Assembly (NCBI GenBank): GCA_027596075.1
Contig: JADGJC010000025.1
Span: 62,001-126,000, forward strand
Source of the DNA: Rhizophlyctis rosea
Lineage: Eukaryota; Chytridiomycota; Chytridiomycetes; Rhizophlyctidales; Rhizophlyctidaceae
Direction: 5' to 3'
DNA: 64,000 bases
Shown here: positions 24,705 through 35,497 of the stretch, in pieces
How the letters are laid out: each line of letters opens with the position of its first letter
How positions within the stretch are numbered: the first letter of the stretch is position 1
The notes under the pieces: model-generated
What the model saw: only the letters and a program-made list of their open reading frames with translations
What the model was told of the DNA's origin: nothing
Database searches by the model: none
Translations under genes and position numbers: made by a program

Positions 24705-25511
24705 ATATGTGTAATTCAGGAGGAGATAGTCAGGTAGACGTTAGGTAGCATACATTATAGAGTCCAAGTAACGAATATTGTAGGTGAATGGCAATGGTTG
24801 TTTTGGCTGGAAATTGCGGAGGAAACTGCGTAAAATCCAAAGCGCTAGACTTGTAACGTTCTGCCCTCCTTGAAACAGAGCTCCTGTTGTTTGATCATGG
24901 AGCCATGGTGAATGCCGATGTTGCTTGCACGATCACACGAAGACTCTCAATTGGACTCTGCCAAGCCGTTGATGACTACCATATCCTTGCCTTTCCGACC
25001 AACCAAGACCGACATTTGTATCTGTCTAACCCACCATTTCTGCTAACTGAATTCAAATGCGCTACCAGCAAGACCAGCAATGCCAGATGGAGGCACAGCC
25101 CATGGCGGGCCAGCCACGCCACCAGATTTCGCACGTGACTAAGCCACCCGCTGGCGGCGCTGCGCAAAGCCTCCGAGTGTGCCGTGTGTGTTCGCAACCC
25201 CCATCACAAATTCATCACCAATCCATCACTTGATTCACTTCTCATCCTTCTCCTGTATCTTCCACCCTCCTTCCGGCCGCATCCCCACTCACGCGCTTGG
25301 AAAGCGCCCGTCAAATTCCAAGCTCATCCCTCGTAGGTCATTGCGCTCGATAGTCGAACTTGAACCCTCGGCCTTACTTCATCCACCGCAGATTTCGACA
25401 CGCCCTCACACGGTCCCCTCCAACCCCACACGCGGCAAAAAACACGCCTGATTGACCATCTTCACCCCCCACCCTGAAACCCGTCCCCTCCAAAAAAGCC
25501 AAAAAAAAAAC
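24705..25511. other. intergenic, PHO85 upstream region
   Basis: Upstream of the PHO85-like kinase. It contains a perfect CACGTG E-box at 25132-25137 and an upstream ATG at 25057 that opens a Gln-rich ORF ending before the kinase. The last 130 bp are C-rich and end in a run of ten A just before the ATG. Confidence 0.45.
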
Positions 25512-26740
25512 ATGGAACGCTACACCCGCCTCGAAAAACTCGGCGAAGGCACCTACGCCACAGTCTACAAAGGCAAAAACCGAATGACAGCAGAAACCGT
25601 CGCCCTAAAGGAAATCCACCTCGACTCCGAAGAAGGCGCACCATCAACCGCTATCCGAGAAATCTCCCTCATGAAAGAATTAAAACACCCTAACATCGTC
25701 CGCCTCCACGACGTCATACACACCGAGCGGACGCTGACGCTAGTGTTTGAGTACATGGACCAGGACTTGAAGAAGTTCATGGACGCGAGTGGGAATAATG
25801 GCGCGCTGGATCCGGGGCTTTGTAAGAGGTTTATGTGGCAGCTTTTGAAGGGGATTGCGTTTTGTCATGAGAATAGGGTGTTGCATAGGGATTTGAAGCC
25901 GCAGAATTTGGTGAGTTTACATTTGTCGGACGCGAATTTACTATTCAGCTCACGTCCTTTGATGATCGGATTTCGCTAACAAACCGCCTGCATGGGCATC
26001 AGCTAATCAACACCCGCTACGACCTCAAACTCGCCGACTTCGGTCTAGCCCGCGCCTTCGGCATCCCCGTAAACACCTTTTCCAACGAAGTAGTAACCCT
26101 CTGGTACCGCGCCCCCGACGTCCTCCTCGGCTCCCGAAACTACTCCACCTCAATCGACATGTGGTCCGCCGGCTGCATCATGGCTGAAATGTACTCCGGA
26201 AAACCCCTCTTCCCAGGCAAAAACAACGAAGACCAGCTCCAGAAAATTTTCAAGCTCCTCGGTACACCCACCGAACAGTCGTGGCCAAACGTCTCCCAAC
26301 TCCCAGAGTATAAGAAGAGTTTTCCGTACTACCCGCCGCAACATCTGGGGATACGCTTGCCGATGATGGACGCGTTCGCGATGGATTTGATGCAGAGGAT
26401 GTTGCAGTATCAGCCGCAGAATAGGATTAGTGCTAAGGATGCGTTGGGGCATATTTATTTCCAGGATATTAGGCATGCGGAGGCGGCGGGGCTGAGTGCG
26501 CAGCAGCACTTGCAGCAGCAGCAACAACAACAGCAACAGCAGCAGCAGGCGGCGCAGTTTGTGCCGTTGGCGGGGATGGGGATGGGGCCGGGGGGGATGA
26601 ATGGCATGGGTGNNNNNNNNNNGGGGGGCGGGGGGGGGGGGCGGCGGTCGCGGGGGCGGGGCCGCGCCGCCGGGGGGGCTGGGGTGGTGGGGCCCGTGCG
26701 GGGGCCCGGGGCACTGGGTGTCGGGGGGATGGGGCTATAA
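25512..26740 (+). CDS. PHO85: cyclin-dependent kinase, PHO85 type
   Basis: Serine/threonine kinase activated by PCL-type cyclins; in yeast it controls phosphate, glycogen and cell-cycle responses. Two exons, 25512-25910 and 26003-26740. Kinase landmarks: [12 protein letters not shown] glycine loop, ALKEIHL lysine, [20 protein letters not shown] (PSTAIRE helix), [31 protein letters not shown] and [15 protein letters not shown]. The [10 protein letters not shown] activation loop is the PHO85 signature and lacks the CAK-site Thr of CDK1. The catalytic part ends near [14 protein letters not shown] poly-Gln run follows, then a Gly/Met-rich tail broken by ten N at 26613-26622. After the gap the DNA is nearly pure G/C, so the frame and the true C-terminus are unknown. 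Confidence 0.92.
26512..26548 (+). repeat. CAG/CAA microsatellite (poly-Gln)
   Basis: A run of mixed CAG and CAA codons codes for twelve glutamines just after the PHO85 kinase domain. Mixed codons suggest a maintained protein tract as well as slippage. Confidence 0.8.
26613..26622. other. assembly gap (10 N)
   Basis: Ten N inside the PHO85-like reading frame. The following 100 bp are extremely G-rich with runs up to 12 G. The gap length is probably a placeholder. Confidence 0.95.
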
Positions 26741-27135
26741 TGTAAGGTTGCTTTTAGTTAGTGATCGGTTTTGTTGATGTAGATGATTCTGCGGAAGGGG
26801 TTTGATCAAAGTCGGGGGATCAGTCAGTGATTCGGACCATGGCAAATGCAAAAAATTACTCTGTATATCGGGGTCCGAGAAAAAACAACCACCAAAAAGT
26901 TGTGATGTATAAACGAAATAACCATAATACGTTTCCCCTCAATCCAAACTTGTGTCAATTTACGAAACGGCGCGTCTTCACATTTCCACGAGGTCAATAA
27001 ACCGGATAAAATGATCCGTCCGTCATATTTTGGCTATTGCGCGTAGCCCTTGTTAGGAGGCAAGAAGCTCATAAATTTCACTATTGTTTACCGTTACCCA
27101 TCATGGGAATTCCTCAAGTACCCACTTTGCCGTCT
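26741..27135. other. intergenic, convergent 3' ends
   Basis: Between the 3' ends of the PHO85-like gene (plus) and succinyl-CoA ligase alpha (minus). It is A/T-rich with no ORF of note. Confidence 0.5.
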
Positions 27136-28645
27136 CTACAGGTTGGCAAATGCCTTTGAAAAACCGATGATCAGCAAGGTTTCCTAATCGGCATGCGTCA
27201 AGCATTTCAACTCACCTCCTTCATCAGCACACCAAGCTTTGCTGGAGATTGTGACACAATGACATTCGCAGACTCCAATGCCGCCACCTTGTCCTCAGCC
27301 TTACCCTTCCCACCAGAAATAATCGCACCTGCGTGACCCATACGACGCCCGGGAGGCGCTGTCCGACCAGCAATAAAGGAGACAACCGGTTTGGGTTGAT
27401 CCCGGGTGAGGTTGTATTGCTTCAAAAACTCCGCGGCCTCCTCCTCTGCTGATCCACCGATTTCACCAATGAGGATGATGCCTTCAAGGAAGGAACGTGG
27501 AACAACGTCAGTTTGGAATCATCAAGCGGGTTAGTGCGAATATCACTATCATACCTTCCGTTTCAGGGTCGTTCAAGAAAAGAGTGAGGGCGTCGATGAA
27601 GTTGGTGCCGTTGAAAGGGTCACCACCGATACCAATGCAGAGGGATTGACCAAGACCGACGGCAGTAGTTTGCGCGACAGCCTCGTAGGTTAGAGTCCCA
27701 GATCGGGAAACGATACCTGCGAGGATCATTCAATGTCCCATTCCTGAGGGACATCAAAATGCCTGCTACCCACCGATCTTTCCCTTCTTGTGGATGTGAC
27801 CCGGCATGATACCAATCTTACACTCCTCGGGCTTGATGATACCAGGGCAGTTGGGACCGATAAGGCGGGTCTTGCCTTGGGATTTTAGCACTTTTGTAAC
27901 CTGCATGACTCATGTGTCAGGCCATCGATCTAATAGGACTTCTCCCATCCCATCCCTTTCCCATCTCCACGCAAACTACCTACCCGAACCATGTCCTGTT
28001 GGGGGATACCTTCGGTAATGGCGACAACGAGGGGAACTTCGGCTTCAATGGCTTCAATGATGGCCTTCGCGGCACCAGGAGGAGGAACATAAATGACGGA
28101 AGCATCGGGCTTCACTTTATCCATTGCCTGCAGGGTGCGTCTGAACAGTGAGAAACCAGCAATCTCAGCGAGTGCAGATGGATTATATCTGACCTCCTGA
28201 ACGGTGGCGAAAACAGGAAGACCCAAGTGCTCCTGTCCTGCCTTGTTGGGAGATGTGCCGCCAACCAATCGTGTGCCGTACTCGAGTGCTTGTTTGGAGT
28301 GGAAGGTCCCCTATTGGCGCGTACAAGATAGGGTATAAGTTCCCGAAACCGCTGCGACGTGAGCTTCGACGAAAGCGCGCACCTGCTTTCCAGTGAAACC
28401 CTGCGTGAGAACCTTGGTGTTCTTGTTGATGAGCATGTTCATCACGGTTTCGTCATATATGGAGTTGCCAGCTTTGACCGCGTACGACCGGGTCATAGCT
28501 GAGGACGGGAGCACAGCGGTAGCAGTGATTCGGTCAGAACCACGAGATCGAGTGTTTAGATAAGCTCTCAGTGTGATGTTTTCTTACCAGGAGCTTGGTG
28601 CGCAACTCGCGAGAGAAGGCCTGTCGTCCGAGCCAAGGCCACCAT
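27136..28645 (-). CDS. LSC1: succinyl-CoA ligase subunit alpha, mitochondrial
   Basis: Converts succinyl-CoA to succinate with ATP or GTP synthesis in the TCA cycle. Eight exons keep frame: 28588-28645, 28383-28498, 28194-28310, 27984-28127, 27774-27900, 27555-27716, 27216-27481 and 27136-27153; 335 aa. The N-terminus [17 protein letters not shown] is a presequence. CoA-binding block [20 protein letters not shown], then [47 protein letters not shown], and the phosphohistidine motif [20 protein letters not shown]. The last exon is only six codons (AFANL and stop); it was chosen because phase, acceptor and a typical short C-terminus agree, but it is the least certain part. Alpha pairs with a beta subunit not present here. 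Confidence 0.95.
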
Positions 28646-29570
28646 CTTAGGTCACTATGGTCAACATGGTTTACTATTAGCCTGTATTGCCGGTGACTAT
28701 CGTCTCCTGCAAACATTGTACCTGTTGTGAGGTTGGATGGGAGGGAGGTGTTTGGGGGATGTGGGAATGGGCGATGAGGATGATGGAGCAGGAGGGCGGT
28801 TGGGGTTGGTTGTTATCGCAGGCCAAGGCCAGTCGCTGGCTCACTGTCATACTGACTCACAAGCCCGGCATGACCCATAATGACGAATGAGCCAAATACA
28901 GTCCAGCCGATTCTACTCGGATGACTTTCATCACTTGCTGCAGCTAATGCAGCTGGCGATGGATATCGGCAAACGGATATTTGCCGGAGATGCGCAGACC
29001 CCAGGCGCATCTCTCTCCACAAACTCTTTGAGCGTCCATGGTGCCACCAGCCGAAAGCGCCGACAAGGCAACGTGGAGTTTTCGCCCTTTGCGTCATTGA
29101 TCCACTCCAAAAACCGAAGGAAGCAGTTCCGATCTCGGAGTGGGTGTGGCAAAGGAACAACATTTTCATAGATGGGATCACTGATAGTGGACGCGTCCGT
29201 GGCCTGGAAAGTGGTTGAAGGATGGGATGTGTGAAGGAAAATGTTTTTGGGGGGCGAGAGGCTAGCGATGGCTGCCGAGTTGTGTCTTCGCCTTCCATGT
29301 AGGAGCGCCCTCCTTTTACCGACGTACCTACGGCTATGTTGGTGGTGGAGTCTGCCGAGTTGATGAGAGGATGAGCCGATTGCGTGATGTAAAGAGGGAA
29401 GGTGGTATGGCAAGACGCATCTGGATAGCTGGATAGGTCCATGTGAATATGTGAAGGACGGTTGTGGGGTAAGCACTTGAGAAGAAGGATAAAAGGAGGA
29501 CCAAGCATCCCATCTCCCTCTCTGGCATGTTCATAATATCATCTACATATTCCTCGCGATCTTGATCACA
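28646..29570. other. intergenic, divergent promoter region
   Basis: Between succinyl-CoA ligase alpha (minus) and the AA8-CBM1 gene (plus). A GATAAAAGG near 29488 lies about 80 bp before the AA8 ATG. Long overlapping minus-strand ORFs at 28813-29508 have unnatural composition and no motif. Confidence 0.45.
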
Positions 29571-30756
29571 ATGCAGTTCAAATCTCTTCTCTCCCTTTTG
29601 GCGGTCGTCGGACTAGGTAACAATTTTTGAACTTTGTTCCAAAAGTACAGAACTCATCCAACATCATTCCAGCTTCCGCCCAGCAGTCTTCTTCATACCA
29701 GGATTCCCAAACTGGTCTCACGTTCCAGCAATACACCGACTCCACCTCCGGGGTCTCTGTTGGTATTGCCCTGCCTAGCGGGTCCTCCAATGAGCTGGTT
29801 ATCCAACTCAAGGCTCCCTCAACTGGGTGGACTGGTATCAGCTTGGGCGGCGGAATGACAAACAACCTTTTGGTCCTTGCATGGGCCAACGGCAACAGCA
29901 TCGTTACGTCGAGTCGTTACACCACGTGAGACGCTATCGCATGGCATCGTCTAGCGAGGATCATTGACTCATCTGTATCAAACAGCGCGTACTCGGCACC
30001 TACCGTGTACACCGGTCCCACTCTCACCCTGCTTAAGGACTCGACGGTTTCCGGCGGCAACCTCCGCGCCACCATTCGCTGCCAAAACTGCCGCTCCTGG
30101 AAGGCTTCTGACGGCTCGACCTACAACTTCCCTACTTCCGGCTTCCAACTCCTCGGTTACGCCCACTCTACCACCGCTCCCACCACACCTTCCGACTCGT
30201 CCTCCGCCATCTCCTTCCACCAAACCTACGGTGAATTTGGTGTTTCCGATGTGTCCTCCGCCCAGAACAGCAACTATGTATGGGTTACTCGTCAGTCCGG
30301 TACATTCCGTCAACTTCATTAATCATGCATTCCTGAAGGCCTCTGCGGTTAGCGGAACTGGTGGAGCTACCACTAGGACTACCACTCGTCCTCAAACTAC
30401 CACTACCCGCCCTCAATCTACTACCACTCGCCCGCAAACAACTACGACGCGCGTGAGCACCACTGTGAGTGTCTATACTGTCAAGTATTTTCACATGGAA
30501 TATGCTGAACATATCTTACCCTTTTCTAGTCCGCCCGTCCCACTACCACGCAAGGCAGTTCCGGCGGCAACTGTGCTGCAAAGTGGGGTATGTATCGCTC
30601 AAAGATCTCCATCTGTCCAACTTGTATGCAACACATTGACTTTTCCTCCGTGCAACCATAGGTCAATGCGGTGGTCAAGGATTCTCTGGTCCGAGCTGCT
30701 GCCAGTCCGGTTCAACCTGCAAGGTTTCCAACCCCTACTACTCTCAATGTTTGTAA
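29571..30756 (+). CDS. secreted AA8 cytochrome domain with CBM1 cellulose-binding module
   Basis: Six exons keep frame: 29571-29616, 29673-29925, 29986-30277, 30339-30464, 30530-30587 and 30662-30756; 289 aa. Order: signal peptide [18 protein letters not shown]; a cellobiose-dehydrogenase-type b-cytochrome (DOMON, CAZy AA8) of about 180 residues; a Thr/Pro linker of TTTRPQ repeats; a C-terminal fungal CBM1 ([18 protein letters not shown] ... YYSQCL). Haem ligands of the family fit Met77 in GGGMTNN and His178 in FHQTYGEFG; the CxxC of CQNC (132-135) is also conserved. There is no flavin dehydrogenase domain, so it resembles the stand-alone carbohydrate-binding cytochrome b562 known from basidiomycetes, thought to relay electrons to LPMOs. 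The substrate is inferred to be cellulose. Confidence 0.9.
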
Positions 30757-31123
30757 AGCGACGACCCTTTTGATAAAGTAGATACCGTTCCAGGAGCAGC
30801 ATGAGCAGGTCTCAATGTCGCTGTCATGTTAAACACTTTCAACACAAATAGATCAAGCAGTTAACCTACAACAACTCAATCAGCGGCCCTCGGTTGCTCA
30901 AGAAGCATTGAGACTTACCTCGTTAGCAATGCATGGTTTCACATCATTTATAGAGGCGCTTTGGTCTTTGTCCAAAGTCAATCAAGCTCCGAAGTTACAA
31001 AAAGTCAATCTTAAACTATGGTCATATTCTCAATATACAAACCTTATACAGGCGAAATGCTATTCACAAAGCTAATACAAGACCACAAGCGAGTCAGACG
31101 CACAACGACACCTCCCTTGAGCT
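30757..31123. other. intergenic, convergent 3' ends
   Basis: Between the AA8-CBM1 and YccF-protein stops. It is A/T-rich; nothing seen. Confidence 0.5.
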
Positions 31124-32039
31124 CTACACTTCATCATTGGGTACTCTGACGCCCGGCCACATGGGGAATGGTGGAGGATCAGCTTTCCTGATTGACTTTC
31201 CGAAAGGCCACCTGTCTATGTTGTTAGAATGTACATTCACAGAACTTGTCCTCATTCTTCAGACTCGCCACTTCATACTCACAAAGCAAACTGAGCCAAA
31301 CGCAAGTGCTGCACGCCGTTGGCAAATCCAACAATGGAAATGAAGTTTGCTAGGGCCCAGAAAACGTGGAGCGTGAAGATTGACCATCCTATCAGGATGA
31401 GCCAGGCTGCACGATCTTTGTCAGCCAAACTATCACGGCAACCAAACCTGACCATAACGCACCAACGTTCGCAATGATTGTCAAAGGGTGTTTGGGATCT
31501 TGGAACACTTCGAAGAACGACAGCCGCCTGTCTGTTGGCCGTGCAGGGGTATAAGCTTCTCTACCGACCGAAAGGAGGGAAAAGCTGTGTGTACACCGTG
31601 GTGAGTTTCATAGGTCAGGGTTGAGTACGTCCATTCTATACATACACAGCGAGTTTGAGCGCTTGCCATGCAAAAGGAAGAAGGACGATTGTTGCAGCCA
31701 TTGTGATAGCTCCAACGGCGTCTATTGGTCACATATGCGAAGACCGGTGCGATTGCATGTTAGTAAACAATCAGCGCTGTGTTTACGTCGCAGACACATA
31801 AATAAACAAAGCTTTGAAAAGAACTCACAAAACACAAACAGCGACCACCCTCCCAACACGACCCAGATCACTTGCGACACCCACAGCCAGGGAGGCCGTC
31901 TTTGCACAGCGACGGCGTACTGGATGTAGTATTTGCATTTCGCACTGAAGGAAGGGCTTTCGGTTTCGGTGGGGATGGCTTTCCCACTCGGGTTACCGAG
32001 GACGAAGGACGGCGCACGTGTGTCTGGGTCCGACATCAT
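31124..32039 (-). CDS. YccF-domain membrane protein
   Basis: Five exons keep frame: 31829-32039, 31646-31721, 31463-31584, 31283-31406 and 31124-31211; 206 aa. Two copies of a YccF-like (DUF307) repeat can be seen. The first runs WVSQVIWVVLGGWSLFV to ITMAATIVLLPFAWQALKLA, and the second from AWLILIGWSIFTLHVFWALA through IVGFANGVQHLRLAQFALW to PFGKSI. The repeated hydrophobic pair followed by Q-x-LKLA or Q-HLRLAQ and WPFGK is the family pattern. Four membrane segments are likely. Two adjacent ATGs open the gene. In bacteria YccF is an uncharacterised inner-membrane protein; its function in fungi is unknown to me. The split of both repeats across introns makes contamination by bacterial DNA unlikely. 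Confidence 0.75.
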
Positions 32040-32585
32040 TCGTGTTTGTGTCAAGAGGTGGGGTGCCTGATGGTCAACCTTCAGTTGAAGATTGCAGAAG
32101 GAAGAATTGTGGGAAAGAGAAAAAAGGTATAAAGCATGGCCTTGGGAGAAAGCTGCAAGTTTAATGAGCAGTGCCACAGTGCCACAGGTGACACCAGCAT
32201 CCGAGCATTGCGCGCGGGTCCATGACGGGTTGTGAACTTCAATCTTCTAATATTCGGTGGATTCCAGAATGGTGAATATGGGTGAATCACATTGAGAAGT
32301 CCATTAAAGGTCAGTCCTACATGATCTCTCCTCATTATGAAACTCATTGACATCGTTCCCACAGAACGCGCAAGTAGCAGTGAGTAACGGCATTCATATG
32401 CTCAAGGGGTGTATTCCTATTGTCCACCCCACAATCCGAAAAATTCAAGATCTTTGATTCACGTTCACGACGTCAAGCATTCATGATTCACCATCATGTC
32501 ATGGTACAAATCAAGCAAAAGACAGCAACAACAAGCCTTTACAAAACCGCAGTCCTGGGTTGAATCCGCCTTCCCGAACACCAAC
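32040..32585. other. intergenic
   Basis: Between the YccF gene start and the P450 stop, both on the minus strand. It should hold the YccF promoter. No ORF with motifs. Confidence 0.45.
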
Positions 32586-34479
32586 CTACTCCCTTTTTGA
32601 AACCGAGACCCTGAGTGGGCCTTCTGCCCAGTACGTGCCCGTCAACATTGTCCAATTGGGGCCTATAAGCTCCACCCCACCATTTGCCTTAGGTGTTCCC
32701 CCTTCAACAATCTCAAAATCATAACTATCTACAATCTTCTTCACAACAATACGTAGAAGTACCCAAGCGAACTTTTCGCCCAAGCAGCGGTGATGGCCGA
32801 CGCCAAACTGGACGTGGTGCGGGGATTTGGTAAGGGAGAGGTTGGTAGGGTTGAGGTAGCGGTTTGGGTCGAAATGGTAAGGGTTGGCGTAGAACTATAC
32901 AAATTCCGAGGAAAGGGATCTTCAGAACACGGTATGCTACAACGCATAGCTCCGTTCACCAACCTTGTCATCGTAGTTGCCCACAATATTCGTGATACTG
33001 ATCAAGGCGCCCTTCTTAATGGTCCTGCCATCAACATCCGGCACGTCTTGTATCACCTTGCGCATGAACATGGTTGCGGTGTACATTCGACCAACTTCCT
33101 TGATCATAGCATCCAAGTATTCGGGATCAGTTTCAGAGCGGACGGCGGCCAGGTGAGTTGGGTTTGCATAGGTGTGAGCGAGCGTCCAGGCAAGGTGACC
33201 AGCTTTCAGGGATGGACGGTGTTATAATGAGATGTATCCACGATGCAGAGATTGAGGGAAACCAAGTCAAGAGCAGAAAACGCCACATACCAGTATTGGT
33301 GTGCGCTCCCAGCAACGCGCCAAGGATATGGAAGGGATATAATTCCCTCCATTTTGTCCCCTTTTCATTCAGTATCATTTGTAAATAGTCTGTGCGTGCT
33401 TTGAACTCCTCTTTGACATTTCCGTCTTTGTCAATCCTCCGAGAGATCTCTTCGCCAATAGTGGTGGCGATCCAATCCCGCGTTTCAACCACGCGGCGGT
33501 ATGGAGGCCAGAGCTTGGTTTTGAAGATTGATGAGTTGGGATTGGTAAGGTGCTTCTCCATCTCTTGGTACTTGTGGACGAACACGTCACCCCATTTGGC
33601 GGCAAACTGGAAGATGACGATGGTCAGGTGCGTCGGTTGGCAAGTGAGAGGCTGCGAGCTGTCATATAGTAAGAGCCTCACCTCTTCTCCAAGCATGACC
33701 CTCATGCCCAAGGTGATGACAGTCCTTGACGCCTGATAGAACAGATCGACCGAACCGTTCTTCTTACTGAGGTTGATCCAGTGTTCCGCAAACTCGTCCA
33801 CAGAGTTGGTGATGGTCGGTGCGTATTCATCCAACTTCTCATTGCGCATGAACCCCCGGGAAATGGTTCCCATAGAAACCTTGTTCCATGCCTCGTCATG
33901 GTAAGGTCCTTGCAGGAGGTCGAACCCAGCATCAGCAAGGGCTTCCTCGAAGGATATTACGCGTTCCGAGGTTTTATAAAGGCGGTCTCGTTGCTTTGGA
34001 TGTGTAGGGATGCATGATATGATCAGTATGGAGTATGCACGCTTCCTCATTCGACGCAACTCACCTTGGGATCCAGAATGAAGATGGGCTTAATGGCCAA
34101 AAGGTTGACTCTGAAAACATCACCAAGCTTCGCACGTTGAGTCTCCAGAAACTTTCGGGGGTTCTGTATGAGGCTAAGCATGAGATGCTGATTTGATTGG
34201 CATCGTCAATCTTCCGTAACCCACTTGGCCGAACCCAATCGCTGCACCAACAATGGGTATTGAGCCCTTCGCTTCAGGAATGCCATCTTTGGCGCCAGCG
34301 CGAAAGAGATATTTCCAGGACAGGATAGCAACCGCTACTGTAGCAGTTGCGCCGAGTGCGGCTGTGCCCGGATTCGCTGCAACGAAGTCCGTCACTGTTT
34401 CGAAATTGACATTGTGTTCTCCGATGTGCAAGGGCGTCGCATGTGAGAGGTATGAGATGACATCTTCCAACGATTTCAT
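32586..34479 (-). CDS. cytochrome P450
   Basis: Haem monooxygenase. Six exons keep frame: 34225-34479, 34065-34163, 33682-33993, 33291-33606, 32964-33202 and 32586-32894; 509 aa. An N-terminal hydrophobic anchor (LGATATVAVAILSWKYLF) precedes a short proline-poor hinge. Exon 2 has KLGDVFRVNLLAIKPIFILD, like the A-helix/beta-1 of CYP51 and CYP7-clan enzymes. The I-helix is LLGAHTNTAGHLAWTLAH, the K-helix ExxR is EVGR in DAMIKEVGRMYTATMFMRK, and the haem loop is FGVGHHRCLGEKFAW with the Cys ligand. The exon 5 donor (GTTGGT) is weak. The general fold is certain. A sterol or lipid substrate is only a guess from the resemblance, and the SRS regions do not clearly match CYP51. Confidence 0.88.
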
Positions 34480-35098
34480 TGTTGATAGTTCAGATGAGGA
34501 TATGGGAGAATGGCATCCATTTGCATAGAGTGGCGCGTTGGTGTAAGCGATCCAGAGATCAGCATTTATTTTATATTCACTGCTAGTCTTCTGGATGGCA
34601 TTGCGGCATCAGGAATATGTTTTGGCTCAACTGGTCCCGACGGAGTCCTTACATTTCGCCATATTTGGTTCCCATGTGGGAAGGGACACACTTTGGAAAA
34701 ACCATTGAACCGATCCCGATCGTCGGGACGCGTTCCTGCAAGTGATCAGGTTTCCGATAGATGTTGGGCTTCCATGGAAAGTCAAGTCCCATTAAGTCAC
34801 TTGAGCGTTTGCAAGTCTAATATATTGATAAATTGTTGGTGCTCGACCAATTTGATGAAAACTTTCCCACTGATTATACGCTTGCCGACCGGTATGAAAG
34901 GAACTCTTCTCGCAAGATGTATAAAACACTGTTACAAAGTGCGTTGGGCTCCACCCTTCCTTTTTGGGGCACACTAGGACTAATTACAAGATTTTCTAAA
35001 CTCGTCAGCCTAGACCGCCAGCCCATAGGGATCCATAGAAACAGATGCATAGAGCTACCAATCCAATGACTCGCATCTCCCCCACAATATTGACATCA
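34480..35098. other. intergenic
   Basis: Between the P450 start and the stop of the small secreted protein, both on the minus strand. Overlapping plus-strand ORFs have no motif. Confidence 0.45.
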
Positions 35099-35497
35099 TC
35101 AGTTCTGAATATCCTTGCAAAGAATTTCGGCCGAGTCTTCGCACATTCCTTGACCCGCACCCCAGTTTGAGCCATTGGCGTTTTGGCAAGCAGAGAGCAT
35201 ACACCAGTAGCAATCGGACCATTTGCTAAAGAGGAGTGAATATAGAGTGAGCGAATGAAGGCTGTTACGTCACGTCAAATGCATGTGTAACAATGAGGAG
35301 CTCAGACAAATATGAAAAAGCCAATCGTACCTTTTCTCCCAACAAAATTCCCGACGCGCCAGACTGACCAAATTTTCAACATCGCGGCGGGCGATTGTGG
35401 ATGCGGCTTTGTCGGACTTGATGGCAGCTGCTGGGGCAGCGTAGGCCGTTGCGGCGTTGAGGGCTAGGAAAGCCGTGATGAAGGTCTTCACGAACAT
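35099..35497 (-). CDS. small cysteine-rich secreted protein with pro-region
   Basis: Two exons, 35331-35497 and 35099-35225, give 97 aa. MFVKTFITAFLALNAATAYA is a strong signal peptide ending in AYA-A. A pro-region follows with two dibasic sites, IARR-D and LARR-E, of the Kex2 type. Cutting at the second would release a mature peptide of about 49 residues that begins EFCWEK. It has six cysteines, including CYWCMLSAC, and aromatic residues. The second exon was found by phase and by the even Cys spacing, since the other frames lack it. A possible 5' UTR intron (GTAAGT near 35594) lies upstream. No family recognised. It could be an effector, a structural wall peptide or an antimicrobial peptide; none can be chosen from sequence. 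Confidence 0.6.

Noticed and set aside
28813..29508. 231-codon minus-strand ORF between SCS alpha and AA8
   Set aside because: No motif, odd composition, and overlaps a second long ORF in another frame; treated as chance.
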